The notes: generated by a model from the sequence alone, not told the origin. A DNA stretch of 64,000 nucleotides from an uncultured Acetatifactor sp. (GCA_934436435.1 CAKSAN010000002.1:62001-126000), one strand, 5' to 3'. Counted from the first letter of the stretch, positions 1 through 8,230 are shown. Translations and numbers: made by a program.

Positions 1-458
1 GCCGGAATTTTCTTCATAGTCTCCGGAAAATTGCAGCATACCTTTTCCGCTACGGGAATGCACAGCTTGTTGGCCAGTCCCGGTGTCATATCCGATTCGT
101 GGATGATACAGGGAATATGTAGGGAAGCTGCGGCACGGACTACCGGGACGCTGACGAAGCCGCCCTTGGAGAAGACCACGTCCGGCTGATAATTTTTCAG
201 ATAATTTCTTGCTTCCACAAATCCTTTCATAACACGGAAGGGATCCGAAAAGTTCTTCGGATCCAGGTATCTGCGGAATTTGCCCGTAGAGATTCCCGTG
301 TAGGGGATATTGAAGTCGGCGATCAGCTTTTTCTCGATCCCTTCATAGGAACCGACATAGGCGATTTCATAGCCGGCTGCCTGCAGTGCCGGTAATAAAG
401 CAATATTGGGTGTTACGTGTCCGGCAGTTCCGCCGCCGGTCAATACGATCTTTTTCAT
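1..458 (-). CDS. murG: MurG, undecaprenyl-diphospho-muramoylpentapeptide GlcNAc transferase (N-terminal part)
   Basis: Transfers GlcNAc from UDP-GlcNAc to lipid I to make lipid II at the inner face of the membrane, the last cytoplasmic step of peptidoglycan precursor synthesis. The reverse strand encodes about 152 residues before running off the window. They begin [18 protein letters not shown], the glycine-rich acceptor-binding loop of the GT28 family. The segment [15 protein letters not shown] and the HESD motif follow, both characteristic of MurG. The C-terminal UDP-GlcNAc-binding half lies outside. The start at 458 is the first Met of the conserved N-terminus. The gene is followed upstream by a TSCPD protein on the same strand. 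Confidence 0.93.
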   Translation of the reverse strand, partial: MKKIVLTGGGTAGHVTPNIALLPALQAAGYEIAYVGSYEGIEKKLIADFNIPYTGISTGKFRRYLDPKNFSDPFRVMKGFVEARNYLKNYQPDVVFSKGGFVSVPVVRAAASLHIPCIIHESDMTPGLANKLCIPVAEKVCCNFPETMKKIP

Positions 459-484
459 AAATAAACCTCTTTTTGTCGGTGAGA

Positions 485-727
485 TTATTTTGCAATCATT
501 TCTTCCAGAGCGTGTGCCAGCTGGTCAGGACAGGAGGTAGGCTTGAAACCGCAGCGAATACCTTTGAGGCGGCTGATGGCCTCTTCCGGCTTCATTCCTC
601 TTACCAGGGCACTGATTCCCTGCAGATTACCGTTGCATCCGCCGGTAAATTTTACGGAATCAATGACACCATCCTTTAATTCTACGTCGATCGAAGTGGA
701 ACAAGTACCCTTTGTCTTGTATATCAT
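485..727 (-). CDS. TSCPD domain protein (TIGR03905 type)
   Basis: A short protein of 80 residues ([10 protein letters not shown] at the N-terminus) with the cysteine pattern of the TSCPD family: GTCSTSI near residue 8, GGCNGN near 30, then a C-terminal [14 protein letters not shown]. Family members occur alone in Clostridia or as the C-terminal extension of some ribonucleotide reductases; the function of the stand-alone form is not established. An in-frame ATG at 739 was rejected because it overlaps the AAGGA ribosome binding site, whereas the ATG at 727 sits about 10 bases from it. It may be co-transcribed with murG, which starts 27 bases downstream. Confidence 0.8.
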   Translation of the reverse strand: MIYKTKGTCSTSIDVELKDGVIDSVKFTGGCNGNLQGISALVRGMKPEEAISRLKGIRCGFKPTSCPDQLAHALEEMIAK

Positions 728-944
728 GTGTAAAACCATCCTTTTTAAACTGAATTTCTAAGGAGTGATTATAGCAGATTTCCGACATTTATACAATAAT
801 GTGCGCAAGGTTTTCTTGTTATAAAAAATGTAAAAGATATACTTTTTCTGTCTGACAACGTAGAAGAATGACGATGAAAAACCGTACAAAATAAGACTCC
901 TATACGTTATACTTTAAGGAAGCGATAGAAAGGAGCGCAGGTTT

Positions 945-1760
945 ATGTTTACGATTTTCAAAGAAGAAAAGGTGATCACGGCCGGAATCCTGGTGTTTTT
1001 GGGCCTTAGCATTCTGGTGCGGCTGCTTCTGGCAGGATTCTACCATACGATGATAAAAGAGACGGATAATATGGCGACGACAAACAACCGCCTGTTGAAA
1101 CAATGTAAAGTCAAATTCGCAAATTGCTATCAGTTAAACGGCGGTGTGTCAAACATTCCGGTGTTTGTGGACAAGTTCCTGAATCGTCTGGCCTTTGGTC
1201 ATTTGTCATTTGATGCATGGTACCATTTGTCCGGCCAGTGCATGTTGTTTTCTATTGTGTTTGCCGGTGTCGGAATCTGTAAGGGGATCATGGATGGAAG
1301 GATGCTGGGAGAGATCCTGCCTTTTTATGTAGTGAGTTTCCTGGGATTGTATCTGTATTTTTCCCTGTCAGCCATGGTAGATATCAAGGGAAAACGCAGG
1401 GTATTGAAGACGAACCTCATTGATTATCTGGAGAATCACCTGTCGGGCAGGATCTCCGTCACGGAGCAGGATTATGAGAGACTCTATGGTCCGGGAAGTC
1501 TGGGAGAGGAGATCGCAGGTGCCGGAAAAGCGAGAGGCAGAAGGCAGGCCTCCGGCAGACGGACGGTGGAGCTGATGCCGATCCGCAGCAGGGCGGCACA
1601 GCCGGAGGAAGCGGCAGACAGTTCCGACAGAGAAGCATTTTCCGCAGAAAATGCCATGGCCGAAAAGACGGAGGACAAAGCGTCTGTAGAGCAGGAGGAT
1701 CCCGCCAGAGTCACGGAGGAAGAATTGCAGGCATTGCTTCAGGAATTGCTTACGGTATAA
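945..1760 (+). CDS. Membrane protein of unknown function
   Basis: Not recognised as a named family. The 271-residue product has one hydrophobic segment near residues 11-31, then two more near 97-113 and 124-145 (ending in FSLSAMVD). A soluble part follows, with a low-complexity, acidic, alanine- and glutamate-rich tail from about residue 185. The layout suggests an integral membrane protein with a long disordered cytoplasmic tail. A GGAG-containing site about 8 bases upstream of ATG 945 supports the start. It stands alone between the TSCPD gene (divergent) and pgi (own promoter). No function can be inferred. Confidence 0.7.
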   Translation: MFTIFKEEKVITAGILVFLGLSILVRLLLAGFYHTMIKETDNMATTNNRLLKQCKVKFANCYQLNGGVSNIPVFVDKFLNRLAFGHLSFDAWYHLSGQCMLFSIVFAGVGICKGIMDGRMLGEILPFYVVSFLGLYLYFSLSAMVDIKGKRRVLKTNLIDYLENHLSGRISVTEQDYERLYGPGSLGEEIAGAGKARGRRQASGRRTVELMPIRSRAAQPEEAADSSDREAFSAENAMAEKTEDKASVEQEDPARVTEEELQALLQELLTV

Positions 1761-1822
1761 CGAAAAAAACAGCAGAGGTTTGGAAGAATTCGGAAAACAT
1801 TCTCAGGATACAGAGATATAGC

Positions 1823-1851
1823 TTGAAAATAGTATGTAACTTTGTTAAAAT
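1823..1851 (+). promoter_or_regulatory. Sigma-A promoter of pgi
   Basis: TTGAAA at 1823-1828, 17-bp spacer, TAAAAT at 1846-1851. It lies about 70 bp upstream of the pgi start, leaving a short leader that ends in a GGAGGAG ribosome binding site. Confidence 0.55.
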
Positions 1852-1920
1852 AAAAACGGATTTTTTAAGTAAGTAACGCAAGAATGCGTGATATATCTGA
1901 AAGATATAAGGAGGAGCATT

Positions 1921-3273
1921 ATGAGCAAACAAGTTACATTTGATTATTCCAAGGCCGGCTCTTTTATCTCTGAGGAAGAGATCGGTTACATGAAGAAGCT
2001 TACCCTGGATGCGAAGGAGACTCTGGTATCCAAGAGCGGCGCAGGCAATGATTTTCTGGGATGGATCGACCTTCCCGTAGATTACGACAAGGAAGAGTTC
2101 GCCCGCATCAAGGCAGCAGCAAAGAAGATCCAGAGTGATTCCGACGTACTGTTAGTCATCGGCATCGGCGGTTCTTATCTGGGAGCCAGAGCGGCGATTG
2201 AGTTCTTAAGCCACAGCTTCTACAATGTGCTGGATAAGAGTGTACGTAAGACTCCGGAGATCTACTTCTGCGGTAACTCCATCAGCTCCACCTATCTGAA
2301 GCACCTGATGGATGTGGTAGGTGACAGAGATTTTTCCATCAACATGATTTCCAAGTCCGGTACCACTACCGAGCCCGCTATCGCTTTCCGTGTCTTCAAG
2401 GAGAAGCTGGAGGCAAAATACGGCAAGAAGGGTGCGGCAGAGAGAATTTACGCTACCACCGACAAGGCAAAGGGAAGCTTAAAGCATCTGTCCGATGAGG
2501 AAGGCTATGAGACCTTCGTAGTACCCGATGATGTAGGAGGACGTTTCTCCGTACTGACCGCTGTAGGTCTGCTGCCTATCGCTGTCAGCGGTGCTGATAT
2601 CGACAAACTGATGGAAGGTGCAGCCAGCGGAAGAAAGCGTGCACTGGAGAATGCTTTCGAAGAGAACGATGCTTTACAGTATGCGGCTCTGCGTAACATC
2701 TTACTGCGCAAGGGTAAGAGCGTTGAGATCCTGGCGAACTATGAGCCCGCTGTTCACTATGTAAGTGAGTGGTGGAAGCAGCTGTTTGGTGAAAGTGAAG
2801 GTAAGGACAACAAAGGTCTGTTCCCTGCAAGCGTGGATCTGACCACCGATTTACATTCCATGGGTCAGTTCATTCAGGACGGTTCCCGCGTAATGTTCGA
2901 GACCGTTATCAATATTGACACTCCGAGAGAGGAGCTTACCATCGGCGAGGAGCCTGTAGATCTGGATGGTCTGAACTATCTGGCAGGCAAGACCGTTGAT
3001 TTCGTAAATAAGAGCGCTATGAACGGAACCATTCTGGCACATACCGACGGACAGGTGCCCAACTTCATGGTAACCGTTCCCGAGGTAAACGAGTTCTACC
3101 TGGGTGAACTGTTCTACTTCTTTGAGTTCGCCTGTGGTGTCAGTGGTTATCTGCTGGGCGTAAATCCTTTCAATCAGCCCGGTGTAGAGAGCTACAAGAA
3201 GAACATGTTCGCACTGCTCGGCAAGCCTGGATACGAGGCACAGAGAGAAGAACTGTTGAAGAGATTACAGTAA
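1921..3273 (+). CDS. pgi: Glucose-6-phosphate isomerase
   Basis: Interconverts glucose 6-phosphate and fructose 6-phosphate in the cytoplasm (glycolysis and gluconeogenesis). The 450-residue protein is the usual length for the Firmicutes form. It contains [13 protein letters not shown] near residue 80, the phosphate-binding [11 protein letters not shown] segment near 142, a [14 protein letters not shown] stretch near 205, the E-containing [10 protein letters not shown] region near 290, and the C-terminal [10 protein letters not shown] motif. ATG 1921 follows AAGGAGGAGCATT. The longer frame from 1888 adds unconserved residues and overlaps the leader, so it was not used. Codon use is strongly biased toward GAG/AAG, as in highly expressed genes. 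Confidence 0.97.
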   Translation: MSKQVTFDYSKAGSFISEEEIGYMKKLTLDAKETLVSKSGAGNDFLGWIDLPVDYDKEEFARIKAAAKKIQSDSDVLLVIGIGGSYLGARAAIEFLSHSFYNVLDKSVRKTPEIYFCGNSISSTYLKHLMDVVGDRDFSINMISKSGTTTEPAIAFRVFKEKLEAKYGKKGAAERIYATTDKAKGSLKHLSDEEGYETFVVPDDVGGRFSVLTAVGLLPIAVSGADIDKLMEGAASGRKRALENAFEENDALQYAALRNILLRKGKSVEILANYEPAVHYVSEWWKQLFGESEGKDNKGLFPASVDLTTDLHSMGQFIQDGSRVMFETVINIDTPREELTIGEEPVDLDGLNYLAGKTVDFVNKSAMNGTILAHTDGQVPNFMVTVPEVNEFYLGELFYFFEFACGVSGYLLGVNPFNQPGVESYKKNMFALLGKPGYEAQREELLKRLQ

Positions 3274-3299
3274 TCTCAAAGATCGGAAAGGTACGAAGC

Positions 3300-4262
3300 A
3301 TGAAAATTGTTTTACTGGAGAGAAACAGCGCCGGCACGGATGTGCCGGTGGACTGCTTTCACGAGTTGGGAGAAGTGACCAGCTACCCCAACACGGTTAC
3401 CGCGGCAGAAGTAGCAGAGCGTGTGGGAGATGCGGATGTCATCGTCTGCAACAAGGCACCCATGCGGGAAGAATCCCTGAAGGACTGTCCCAATGTGAAG
3501 CTGATCTGTGAGCTTGCCACCGGATATGACAACTGTGATCTGGAATATTGTAAGTCCAGAGGGATCAAGGTGGCCAATGTGGTGGATTATTCCACTGCTA
3601 TGGTAGCGCAGCATACCTTTACGTTGGCACTGGCTCTAAGCCAGAAGCTTCCGTATTATGACACTTATGTGAAGTCCGGTGCTTACAGTGCACAGGATCG
3701 CTTTTCCAATTTTGACCGGCCTTTTTATGAATTGGAAGGCAAGACCTGGGGCATTGTAGGAATGGGGAATATCGGCAGGAGAGCAGCGGCCATCGCAACC
3801 GCTTTCGGCTGTAAGGTAATCTTCTATTCCATCACCGGTAAGAGCACCTGTACGGATTATCCGCAGGTGGACAAGGAGACTCTGTTAAGAGAGAGTGATT
3901 TCCTGTCCCTGCATTGTCCGCTGAGCGACCTGTCCCGCAATTTTATTGACAAGGTAGCTCTCCGGAAAATGAAGAAAACGGCGATCCTCATCAATGTGGC
4001 AAGAGGCCCCGTGGTGAATAATACGGATCTCTATGAAGCACTGGTGGCGGGAGAAATTCAGGCAGCAGGTCTGGATGTACTGGAGAAAGAGCCTCTGGAG
4101 CTGTCCAATCCGTTGAGCAAACTGAAGGACAGTAGTAAGCTGATCATCACACCGCACCTGGCATGGGCCAGTGTGGAAGCAAGAACCCGCTGCGTGCAGG
4201 GTGTCTATGAGAATATCAAGGCGTTTTTGCGCGGCGAGAACCGGAATGTAGTGAATTTATAG
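3300..4262 (+). CDS. D-isomer-specific 2-hydroxyacid dehydrogenase
   Basis: NAD(P)-dependent oxidoreductase of the 2-hydroxyacid dehydrogenase family, 320 residues. The Rossmann motif WGIVGMGNIGRRAA is near residue 150. The family catalytic triad is visible as Arg in NVARGPVVN, Glu in LDVLEKEPL and His in ITPHLAWAS. The closest general match is the glycerate dehydrogenase/hydroxypyruvate reductase subgroup, but substrate (glycerate, hydroxypyruvate, lactate or another 2-oxoacid) cannot be fixed from sequence. It starts 26 bp after pgi behind GGAAAGG and is probably co-transcribed with it. The region after the stop carries dispersed repeat sequence. Confidence 0.88.
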   Translation: MKIVLLERNSAGTDVPVDCFHELGEVTSYPNTVTAAEVAERVGDADVIVCNKAPMREESLKDCPNVKLICELATGYDNCDLEYCKSRGIKVANVVDYSTAMVAQHTFTLALALSQKLPYYDTYVKSGAYSAQDRFSNFDRPFYELEGKTWGIVGMGNIGRRAAAIATAFGCKVIFYSITGKSTCTDYPQVDKETLLRESDFLSLHCPLSDLSRNFIDKVALRKMKKTAILINVARGPVVNNTDLYEALVAGEIQAAGLDVLEKEPLELSNPLSKLKDSSKLIITPHLAWASVEARTRCVQGVYENIKAFLRGENRNVVNL

Positions 4263-4302
4263 GCTGCGTGACGGCATGGAATTTCATAAATAGTGATTGA
4301 GA

Positions 4303-4353
4303 TATACACAAATGTCTTCGGAATGCTTGCATTTAAGGGGATATTTGTGTATA
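4303..4353. repeat. Stand-alone palindrome related to the core of the dispersed TIR element
   Basis: Perfect 11-bp arms TATACACAAAT (4303-4313) and ATTTGTGTATA (4343-4353) enclose an inner segment containing GAATGCTTGCATT. The same inner core occurs in the full element that begins 17 bp downstream, but with unrelated arms there. Could also act as a hairpin in the 3' region of the dehydrogenase transcript. Confidence 0.7.
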
Positions 4354-4369
4354 TTTGTTATTTGTAGTT

Positions 4370-4540
4370 AACTATTCAGAGCCATGTAAATAGTCTCGAA
4401 TGAGCGTCGAATGCTTGCATTCGTAAGAACATTTGAGACTATTTATAGGGCGAAGTAACCACCATGAGCAAATAACATACAAGTATGTTATTCAAGAAAG
4501 CATCGTAGAGGCGATTTTGCGAATGGGGTTCTGAATAGTT
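4370..4540 (+). repeat. Dispersed MITE-like element, copy 1
   Basis: A 171-bp intergenic element bounded by inverted termini AACTATTCAGA (4370-4380) and TCTGAATAGTT (4530-4540). The left half is an 11-bp-arm palindrome (TAAATAGTCTC 4387-4397 with GAGACTATTTA 4435-4445) around GAATGCTTGCATTC. The right half contains GGCGAAGTAACCACCATGAGCAAA split over 4448-4471, then an extra palindrome AATAACATAC/GTATGTTATT, then GCGATTTTGCGAATGGGGTT. Copies occur at 24874-25014 (inverted, lacking the extra palindrome) and 33599-33688 (left-truncated). No transposase or open frame lies inside. The element fills the gap between the dehydrogenase and GtrA genes. Confidence 0.8.
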
Positions 4541-4574
4541 TTGTTAACCTTAGTACAGAGAAATGAGGAACAAT

Positions 4575-5027
4575 ATGGTAGAAAAGATAAAGGCACTGTG
4601 GATCAAGTATGAAGAGATCATCGCATACCTGATCGTAGGCGGACTGACCACGGTCGTATCCTGGGCAGCAAAATTCCTGGCAAACTTCCTGTTATTTGAC
4701 AACACAATGTACCCCACACCCTTCCAGAACATTGTATTAAGTATTATCAACTGGACGGCGGGCGTCATTTTCGCATATTTTACCAACCGTAAGTTTGTAT
4801 TCAAGAGCAATGCTCCGATGCTGTCTGAGGCACCGAAATTCGTACTTTCCAGAGTATCCACGCTGATCCTGGATATGGTAGTGATGCAGGTGCTGACCGC
4901 AATTGGTGTAAATCTGTTGGTGGCAACCGTGATCTCCGCGGTTCTGGTCATCATTGGCAACTATGTCTTCAGTAAGCTGTTTGTATTTAACAAGAAAAAA
5001 GACGGCGAAGCGGAAGAGAACAAATAA
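4575..5027 (+). CDS. GtrA family membrane protein
   Basis: About 150 residues with four predicted membrane segments, opening with the GtrA-type EEIIAYLIVGGLTTVVSW and containing AYFTNRKFVFKS between segments 2 and 3, the hallmark of the family. GtrA-like proteins are thought to move polyprenyl-phosphate-linked sugars across the membrane or assist their glycosyltransferases. No partner glycosyltransferase is adjacent, so the role here is open. Start: ATG 4575 has GAGGAA at 4565-4570 just upstream. ATG 4563, four codons earlier, has no good site. The gene lies just after the repeat element and ends in a strong terminator. Confidence 0.85.
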   Translation: MVEKIKALWIKYEEIIAYLIVGGLTTVVSWAAKFLANFLLFDNTMYPTPFQNIVLSIINWTAGVIFAYFTNRKFVFKSNAPMLSEAPKFVLSRVSTLILDMVVMQVLTAIGVNLLVATVISAVLVIIGNYVFSKLFVFNKKKDGEAEENK

Positions 5028-5057
5028 GTTATAGAGATATTTATGAAAAAGAAACAT

Positions 5058-5107
5058 AAAAGCAGTCCGGAAGCGGCAGAAAATCTGTCAGTATCCGGGC
5101 TGCTTTT
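5058..5107. terminator. Bidirectional rho-independent terminator
   Basis: AAAGCAGTCCGGA...TCCGGGCTGCTTTTT inverted repeat between the convergent GtrA and M42 peptidase genes. A runs on the left and T runs on the right would serve both strands. Confidence 0.8.
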
Positions 5108-5124
5108 TCGGTTTGATAAAATTC

Positions 5125-6171
5125 CTATGCCAGATAAGCCTTCAACAATTCCAGTGTCGCGGCAACGGCATCCTTGTGGGAACGTTCGTAGCCGTGGGAA
5201 GCATATACTCCGGGGCCGATGAGGCCGTGTCTGGCGTCAATACCGGCGCTTAATGCGGCATCGGCATCGGAGCCGTAGTAGGGGTAGACATCGGCGGCGT
5301 AGTCGATATGATTGTCTTTTGCGGCCTGAATCAGCCCTTTGACCACATCATAATGATAAGGTCCGTGGCCGTCCTTGACGCAGATGGACACCTGACGATC
5401 CGTGCATTCCAGCCCCTCTCCGACGCAGCCCATATCTACGGACAGCAGCTCTTCCACATCCTCCGGAGCGGAAGCGCAGGCACCGTGGCCCACTTCCTCA
5501 AAGACGGTGATATGCTGGTAGACCTTGCGGGACAGCTTCAGATCCTCGTCTTTTACATATTTTGCGAAGCCCAGCAGAATAGCGGTGCTGAGCTTGTCAT
5601 CCAGAAAACGGCTCTTGATGTAACCGGATTCGGTGATGCGGGTACGGGGATCCATGCAGACGAAGGAACCGTTCTCGATGCCCAGCGCCTTGACCTCTTC
5701 CTTGGAGGAAACCTTTTCATCCAGCAGGACTTCCACGGAATCAAAAGTACGCTCGGATTTCTGGTAATCGCCGTTGACGTGGATGGAAGCATCCGTCAGC
5801 TGTACGGTGCCTTCGTATACTTTGCCGTCCAGTGTATAGATACGGCAGTTCTCGGTCTCGATATTGTTGGCGTTTAAACCGCCGACCTTGGTCAGACGGA
5901 GACATCCGTTGCTCTTGATCTCTGCCACCATGCCGCCCAGCGTGTCTACGTGGGCCATGGTCAGAACCGCGTTGCCTTTACCGCCGATCTCTACGAGAAC
6001 GCCGCCCTTTTTGGTCTTGACCGGTTTGTAGCCGAGGCGTTTGTACTCTTCGCAGAGATAGTCCGTTACCTTTTCGGTGAAGCCGGAAGGACTGTCGATG
6101 GCCAGCAGGGCTTCGGCCTGTTTTAAGATATATTCGATATATTTCTTTTCTTTTTTCATGTTAATACGCAT
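5125..6171 (-). CDS. M42 family metallopeptidase
   Basis: Cytoplasmic zinc/cobalt-dependent aminopeptidase of the glutamyl aminopeptidase/FrvX type, about 345 residues. Visible features are LTMAHVDTLGG near residue 70 (His and Asp, metal and catalytic site), RFLDDKLST near 190 (bridging Asp), VFEEVGHGA near 227 (general-base Glu-Glu) and GVYASHGYERSH near 325 (C-terminal His ligand). The middle insertion, near residues 85-170, corresponds to the family's PDZ-like dimerisation domain. Two starts are possible: ATG 6171 (close behind AAAGG) and ATG 6159 (MKKEKKYIEY), which is better spaced; the longer one is given. Peptide substrate is unknown. Confidence 0.88.
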   Translation of the reverse strand: MRINMKKEKKYIEYILKQAEALLAIDSPSGFTEKVTDYLCEEYKRLGYKPVKTKKGGVLVEIGGKGNAVLTMAHVDTLGGMVAEIKSNGCLRLTKVGGLNANNIETENCRIYTLDGKVYEGTVQLTDASIHVNGDYQKSERTFDSVEVLLDEKVSSKEEVKALGIENGSFVCMDPRTRITESGYIKSRFLDDKLSTAILLGFAKYVKDEDLKLSRKVYQHITVFEEVGHGACASAPEDVEELLSVDMGCVGEGLECTDRQVSICVKDGHGPYHYDVVKGLIQAAKDNHIDYAADVYPYYGSDADAALSAGIDARHGLIGPGVYASHGYERSHKDAVAATLELLKAYLA

Positions 6172-6238
6172 GCCTTTCTATTACCTGCAAAGTCTGTGCA
6201 GCAGGCATTATTTTCGATCCACAGGACAGCAGCCCGGA

Positions 6239-6937
6239 TCAGATCCGAGGCATCATAGCCTCTACCAGCTTGGCGGAGTGCAGAGCTGCGGCCTTTTCAA
6301 AGGTAGGATAATCCATCTCGGCACTGTCATCCGCTTTGTCGGAAATGGCACGGATGATGACAAAGGGAATACCGTTCAGGTAAGCGCCGTGGGCAATGGA
6401 AGCTCCTTCCATCTCGGCACAATCCCCCTGAAACTCTTTGATCAGGCGGTTCTTGACCTCTTTGCTGGAAATAAACTGATCTCCGCTGACCACACGTCCG
6501 GTATGAACGTGAATGTCCGGATTGACCTCCTGACAGGTGCTGACAGCCACCTCAATAAGATGCTCATCTGCAAGAAACTCCCGGCAGCCTAACTGGGGAA
6601 CCTCTCCGGGCTTGTAACCGAAAATGGTGGCATCCACATCATGGTGCAGGGCATCCTTGGAGATCAGGATATCTCCGATGTCCAGAGCGGCGTTCAGAGA
6701 GCCTGCCACACCGGTATTGATGATGGCGGTGACCTGAAAAAGATCTGCCAGGATCTGTACGCAGAGAGCGGCATTGACTTTGCCGACACCGCTGCGGACG
6801 ATGACTACGGGAGTGCCGTTCAGGGTACCCTCGTGAAATTCCATATTTGCCTTGGTAGTGATATTGGTGGTGGTCATGTGGGCTTTGAGAGTCTCTACTT
6901 CTAGCTCCATGGCACCGATGATTCCGATTTTTTTCAT
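6239..6937 (-). CDS. mtnN: 5'-methylthioadenosine/S-adenosylhomocysteine nucleosidase
   Basis: Cleaves adenine from methylthioadenosine and S-adenosylhomocysteine, the latter yielding S-ribosylhomocysteine for LuxS. The 232-residue product starts MKKIGIIGAMELEVETL, contains VIVRSGVGKVNAALC near 50, the INTGVAGSL motif near 75, and the C-terminal CAEMEGASIAH (substrate-contacting Met-Glu) followed by IRAISDKAD (catalytic Asp). ATG 6937 is preceded by CAGGAAAA; the frame could extend to 6970, but those residues are not family-like. It is the downstream gene of luxS on the minus strand. The two are separated by a 172-bp structured element. Confidence 0.95.
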   Translation of the reverse strand: MKKIGIIGAMELEVETLKAHMTTTNITTKANMEFHEGTLNGTPVVIVRSGVGKVNAALCVQILADLFQVTAIINTGVAGSLNAALDIGDILISKDALHHDVDATIFGYKPGEVPQLGCREFLADEHLIEVAVSTCQEVNPDIHVHTGRVVSGDQFISSKEVKNRLIKEFQGDCAEMEGASIAHGAYLNGIPFVIIRAISDKADDSAEMDYPTFEKAAALHSAKLVEAMMPRI

Positions 6938-6975
6938 GTGTGTTTTCCTGTTCTTTCTTAAAATAATCAAATTCT

Positions 6976-7147
6976 ATGATGCCTACGGATTGTTCCGTGC
7001 TACGCACTCCCACAATCCTACCCCGATGTTCGCATATCGTGAGATTATCATCTCACTTTTATGCTCATATCGGGGGCGGGTTCCAAGGTCTTTCACCCAC
7101 TTATGAGCGAGCTCATGTGGGCTTAGACCTTTTAACCCTGGCATCAT
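6976..7147. other. Highly structured intergenic element: three hairpins closed by an outer stem
   Basis: Between luxS and mtnN the sequence folds on itself almost completely. ATGATGCC (6976-6983) pairs with GGCATCAT (7140-7147) as an outer stem. Inside are three hairpins. The first is GGATTGT...ACAATCC (about 6987-7018) with inner GTGC/GCAC. The second is CCCCGAT...ATCGGGG (7021-7073) with nested GCATA/TATGC and GTGAGAT/ATCTCAC. The third is AAGGTCT...AGACCTT (7085-7131) with nested CCCAC/GTGGG and ATGAGC/GCTCAT. It occupies the whole gap between the two genes, so it would be in the luxS-mtnN transcript. It does not match the SAM or SAH riboswitch consensus as I know it. No other copy is in the window. 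Confidence 0.75.
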
Positions 7148-7148
7148 T

Positions 7149-7628
7149 TCATTCCGGATATACCAGACGGCTGTCGTCGATGCCGTACAGCACATTATCC
7201 AGATAGCGTTTTGCCAGATAGTTGGCCATGCCCAGATTCATGTCCAGATAGTTGCCGCAGTCTTTGGGAGAAGAACCGGGTACCTCACCCTTGTAATCCC
7301 GGATGAACTCAAACATTTCCACCATCAGGGGAACGATATCTTTCGAAGAGAGATCTCCGGCCAGCAGCAGGTAGAAGCCGGTACGGCATCCCATGGGACC
7401 GAAGTAGACGGTCTTGTCCTTGTATTCCGGATGATTGCGCAGGAAAGTGGCACCCAGATGCTCGATGGTGTGTACTTCTGCGGTATTCATTACAGGCTCT
7501 TCGTTGGGGCTGGTCATACGCAGGTCAAAGGTGGTGATGACTTCCGCACCGATGTGATCCTTGCGGGATACATAGACACCGGGCTGAAGCTTGATATGGT
7601 CAATGGTAAAGCTGGCTATTTTTTCCAT
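7149..7628 (-). CDS. luxS: S-ribosylhomocysteine lyase (AI-2 synthesis)
   Basis: Splits S-ribosylhomocysteine into homocysteine and DPD, the precursor of the AI-2 signal. The 159-residue protein has the iron/zinc-binding HTIEHLGATFLRNH motif near residue 50 (HxxEH), the catalytic Cys in GPMGCRTGFYLL near 80, and the third metal ligand Cys in PKDCGNYL near 122. ATG 7628 follows GGAGAATATC; two upstream in-frame ATGs are not supported. With mtnN downstream on the same strand it completes the two-step detoxification of S-adenosylhomocysteine. Confidence 0.97.
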   Translation of the reverse strand: MEKIASFTIDHIKLQPGVYVSRKDHIGAEVITTFDLRMTSPNEEPVMNTAEVHTIEHLGATFLRNHPEYKDKTVYFGPMGCRTGFYLLLAGDLSSKDIVPLMVEMFEFIRDYKGEVPGSSPKDCGNYLDMNLGMANYLAKRYLDNVLYGIDDSRLVYPE

Positions 7629-7732
7629 GATATTCTCCATTCCGCACAATCTTTCAGGTTAATAATTGCGCTTTTTCTCTGCATAGTATACACTAATTTG
7701 GTAGAAAAGAAAATAGCCGGAGGAATAAGAGT

Positions 7733-8197
7733 ATGAAGCATTCAGCGGAATATTATATAGAGCATCTGGAAATGGAGCCCCATGTGGAGGGCGGTTATTT
7801 CAAGGAATGCCTGTTGGAAAAAGAAGAGAGGAACCTGTGGAGCAGTATTTACTTTATGTTGGCGAAGGGGGAAGTGTCCCATTTTCATCGGCTGAAATCG
7901 GATGAGGTGTGGTATTACCATGACGGTAACGCATTGACCATCTATATGATCGATGAGGCCGGAAAACTCACAGCAGCAAAGCTGGGGCTGGATCTGGAGA
8001 AGGGAGAAGTCCCACAGGTGCTGGTTCCGAAGGGAATGATCTTCGGGTCTGCCATGGAGGAAAAGGGCTTCAGTCTGGTGGGTTGTATGGTTTCCCCCTG
8101 TTTTAGATATGAAGAATTTGAACTGTTTGACCGGAAGGATTTACTGGAAAAATATCCGGAACACAGAGAAGTGATCCTGCGTCTGACCCGTGAGTAA
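7733..8197 (+). CDS. Cupin family protein (DUF985/Cupin_5)
   Basis: A 154-residue single-domain cupin. Near its N-terminus, LEMEPHVEGGYFKE is the typical DUF985 opening. SSIYFMLAKGEVSHFHRLKSDEVWYYHDG carries the metal-binding His residues, and the C-terminal segment GCMVSPCFRYEEFEL is also family-like. Members adopt an RmlC-like beta barrel and may bind sugar nucleotides or small ligands; no reaction is established. ATG 7733 follows GGAGGAA. The gene is divergent from luxS. Confidence 0.85.
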   Translation: MKHSAEYYIEHLEMEPHVEGGYFKECLLEKEERNLWSSIYFMLAKGEVSHFHRLKSDEVWYYHDGNALTIYMIDEAGKLTAAKLGLDLEKGEVPQVLVPKGMIFGSAMEEKGFSLVGCMVSPCFRYEEFELFDRKDLLEKYPEHREVILRLTRE

Positions 8198-8206
8198 GCG
8201 CTTACA
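8193..8206. promoter_or_regulatory. cre-like palindrome (possible CcpA site)
   Basis: AGTAAGCGCTTACA overlaps the stop codon of the cupin gene. It contains the perfect palindrome GTAAGCGCTTAC and matches the CcpA cre consensus at nearly every position. It lies 25 bp upstream of the -35 of the lipoprotein promoter, so carbon control of that gene is plausible. Confidence 0.45.
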
Positions 8207-8230
8207 TTCACAAAGTAGCGTGATAAAGCG

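Noticed and set aside
4303..4353. Rho-independent terminator of the dehydrogenase gene
   Set aside because: The stem is AT-rich and the sequence after it is not a T-run; the shared core with the neighbouring element explains it better.
4370..4540. Insertion sequence
   Set aside because: Inverted ends are present but at 171 bp with no open frame or transposase it can only be a non-autonomous element.
6976..7147. SAM or SAH riboswitch for the methyl cycle genes
   Set aside because: None of the conserved core sequences of the classes I know are visible and the element lies downstream of luxS, not before the first gene.
6983..7195. Short minus-strand frame across the luxS-mtnN gap
   Set aside because: The gap is explained by perfect nested stems; the frame starts inside luxS in the wrong frame and has no ribosome binding site.
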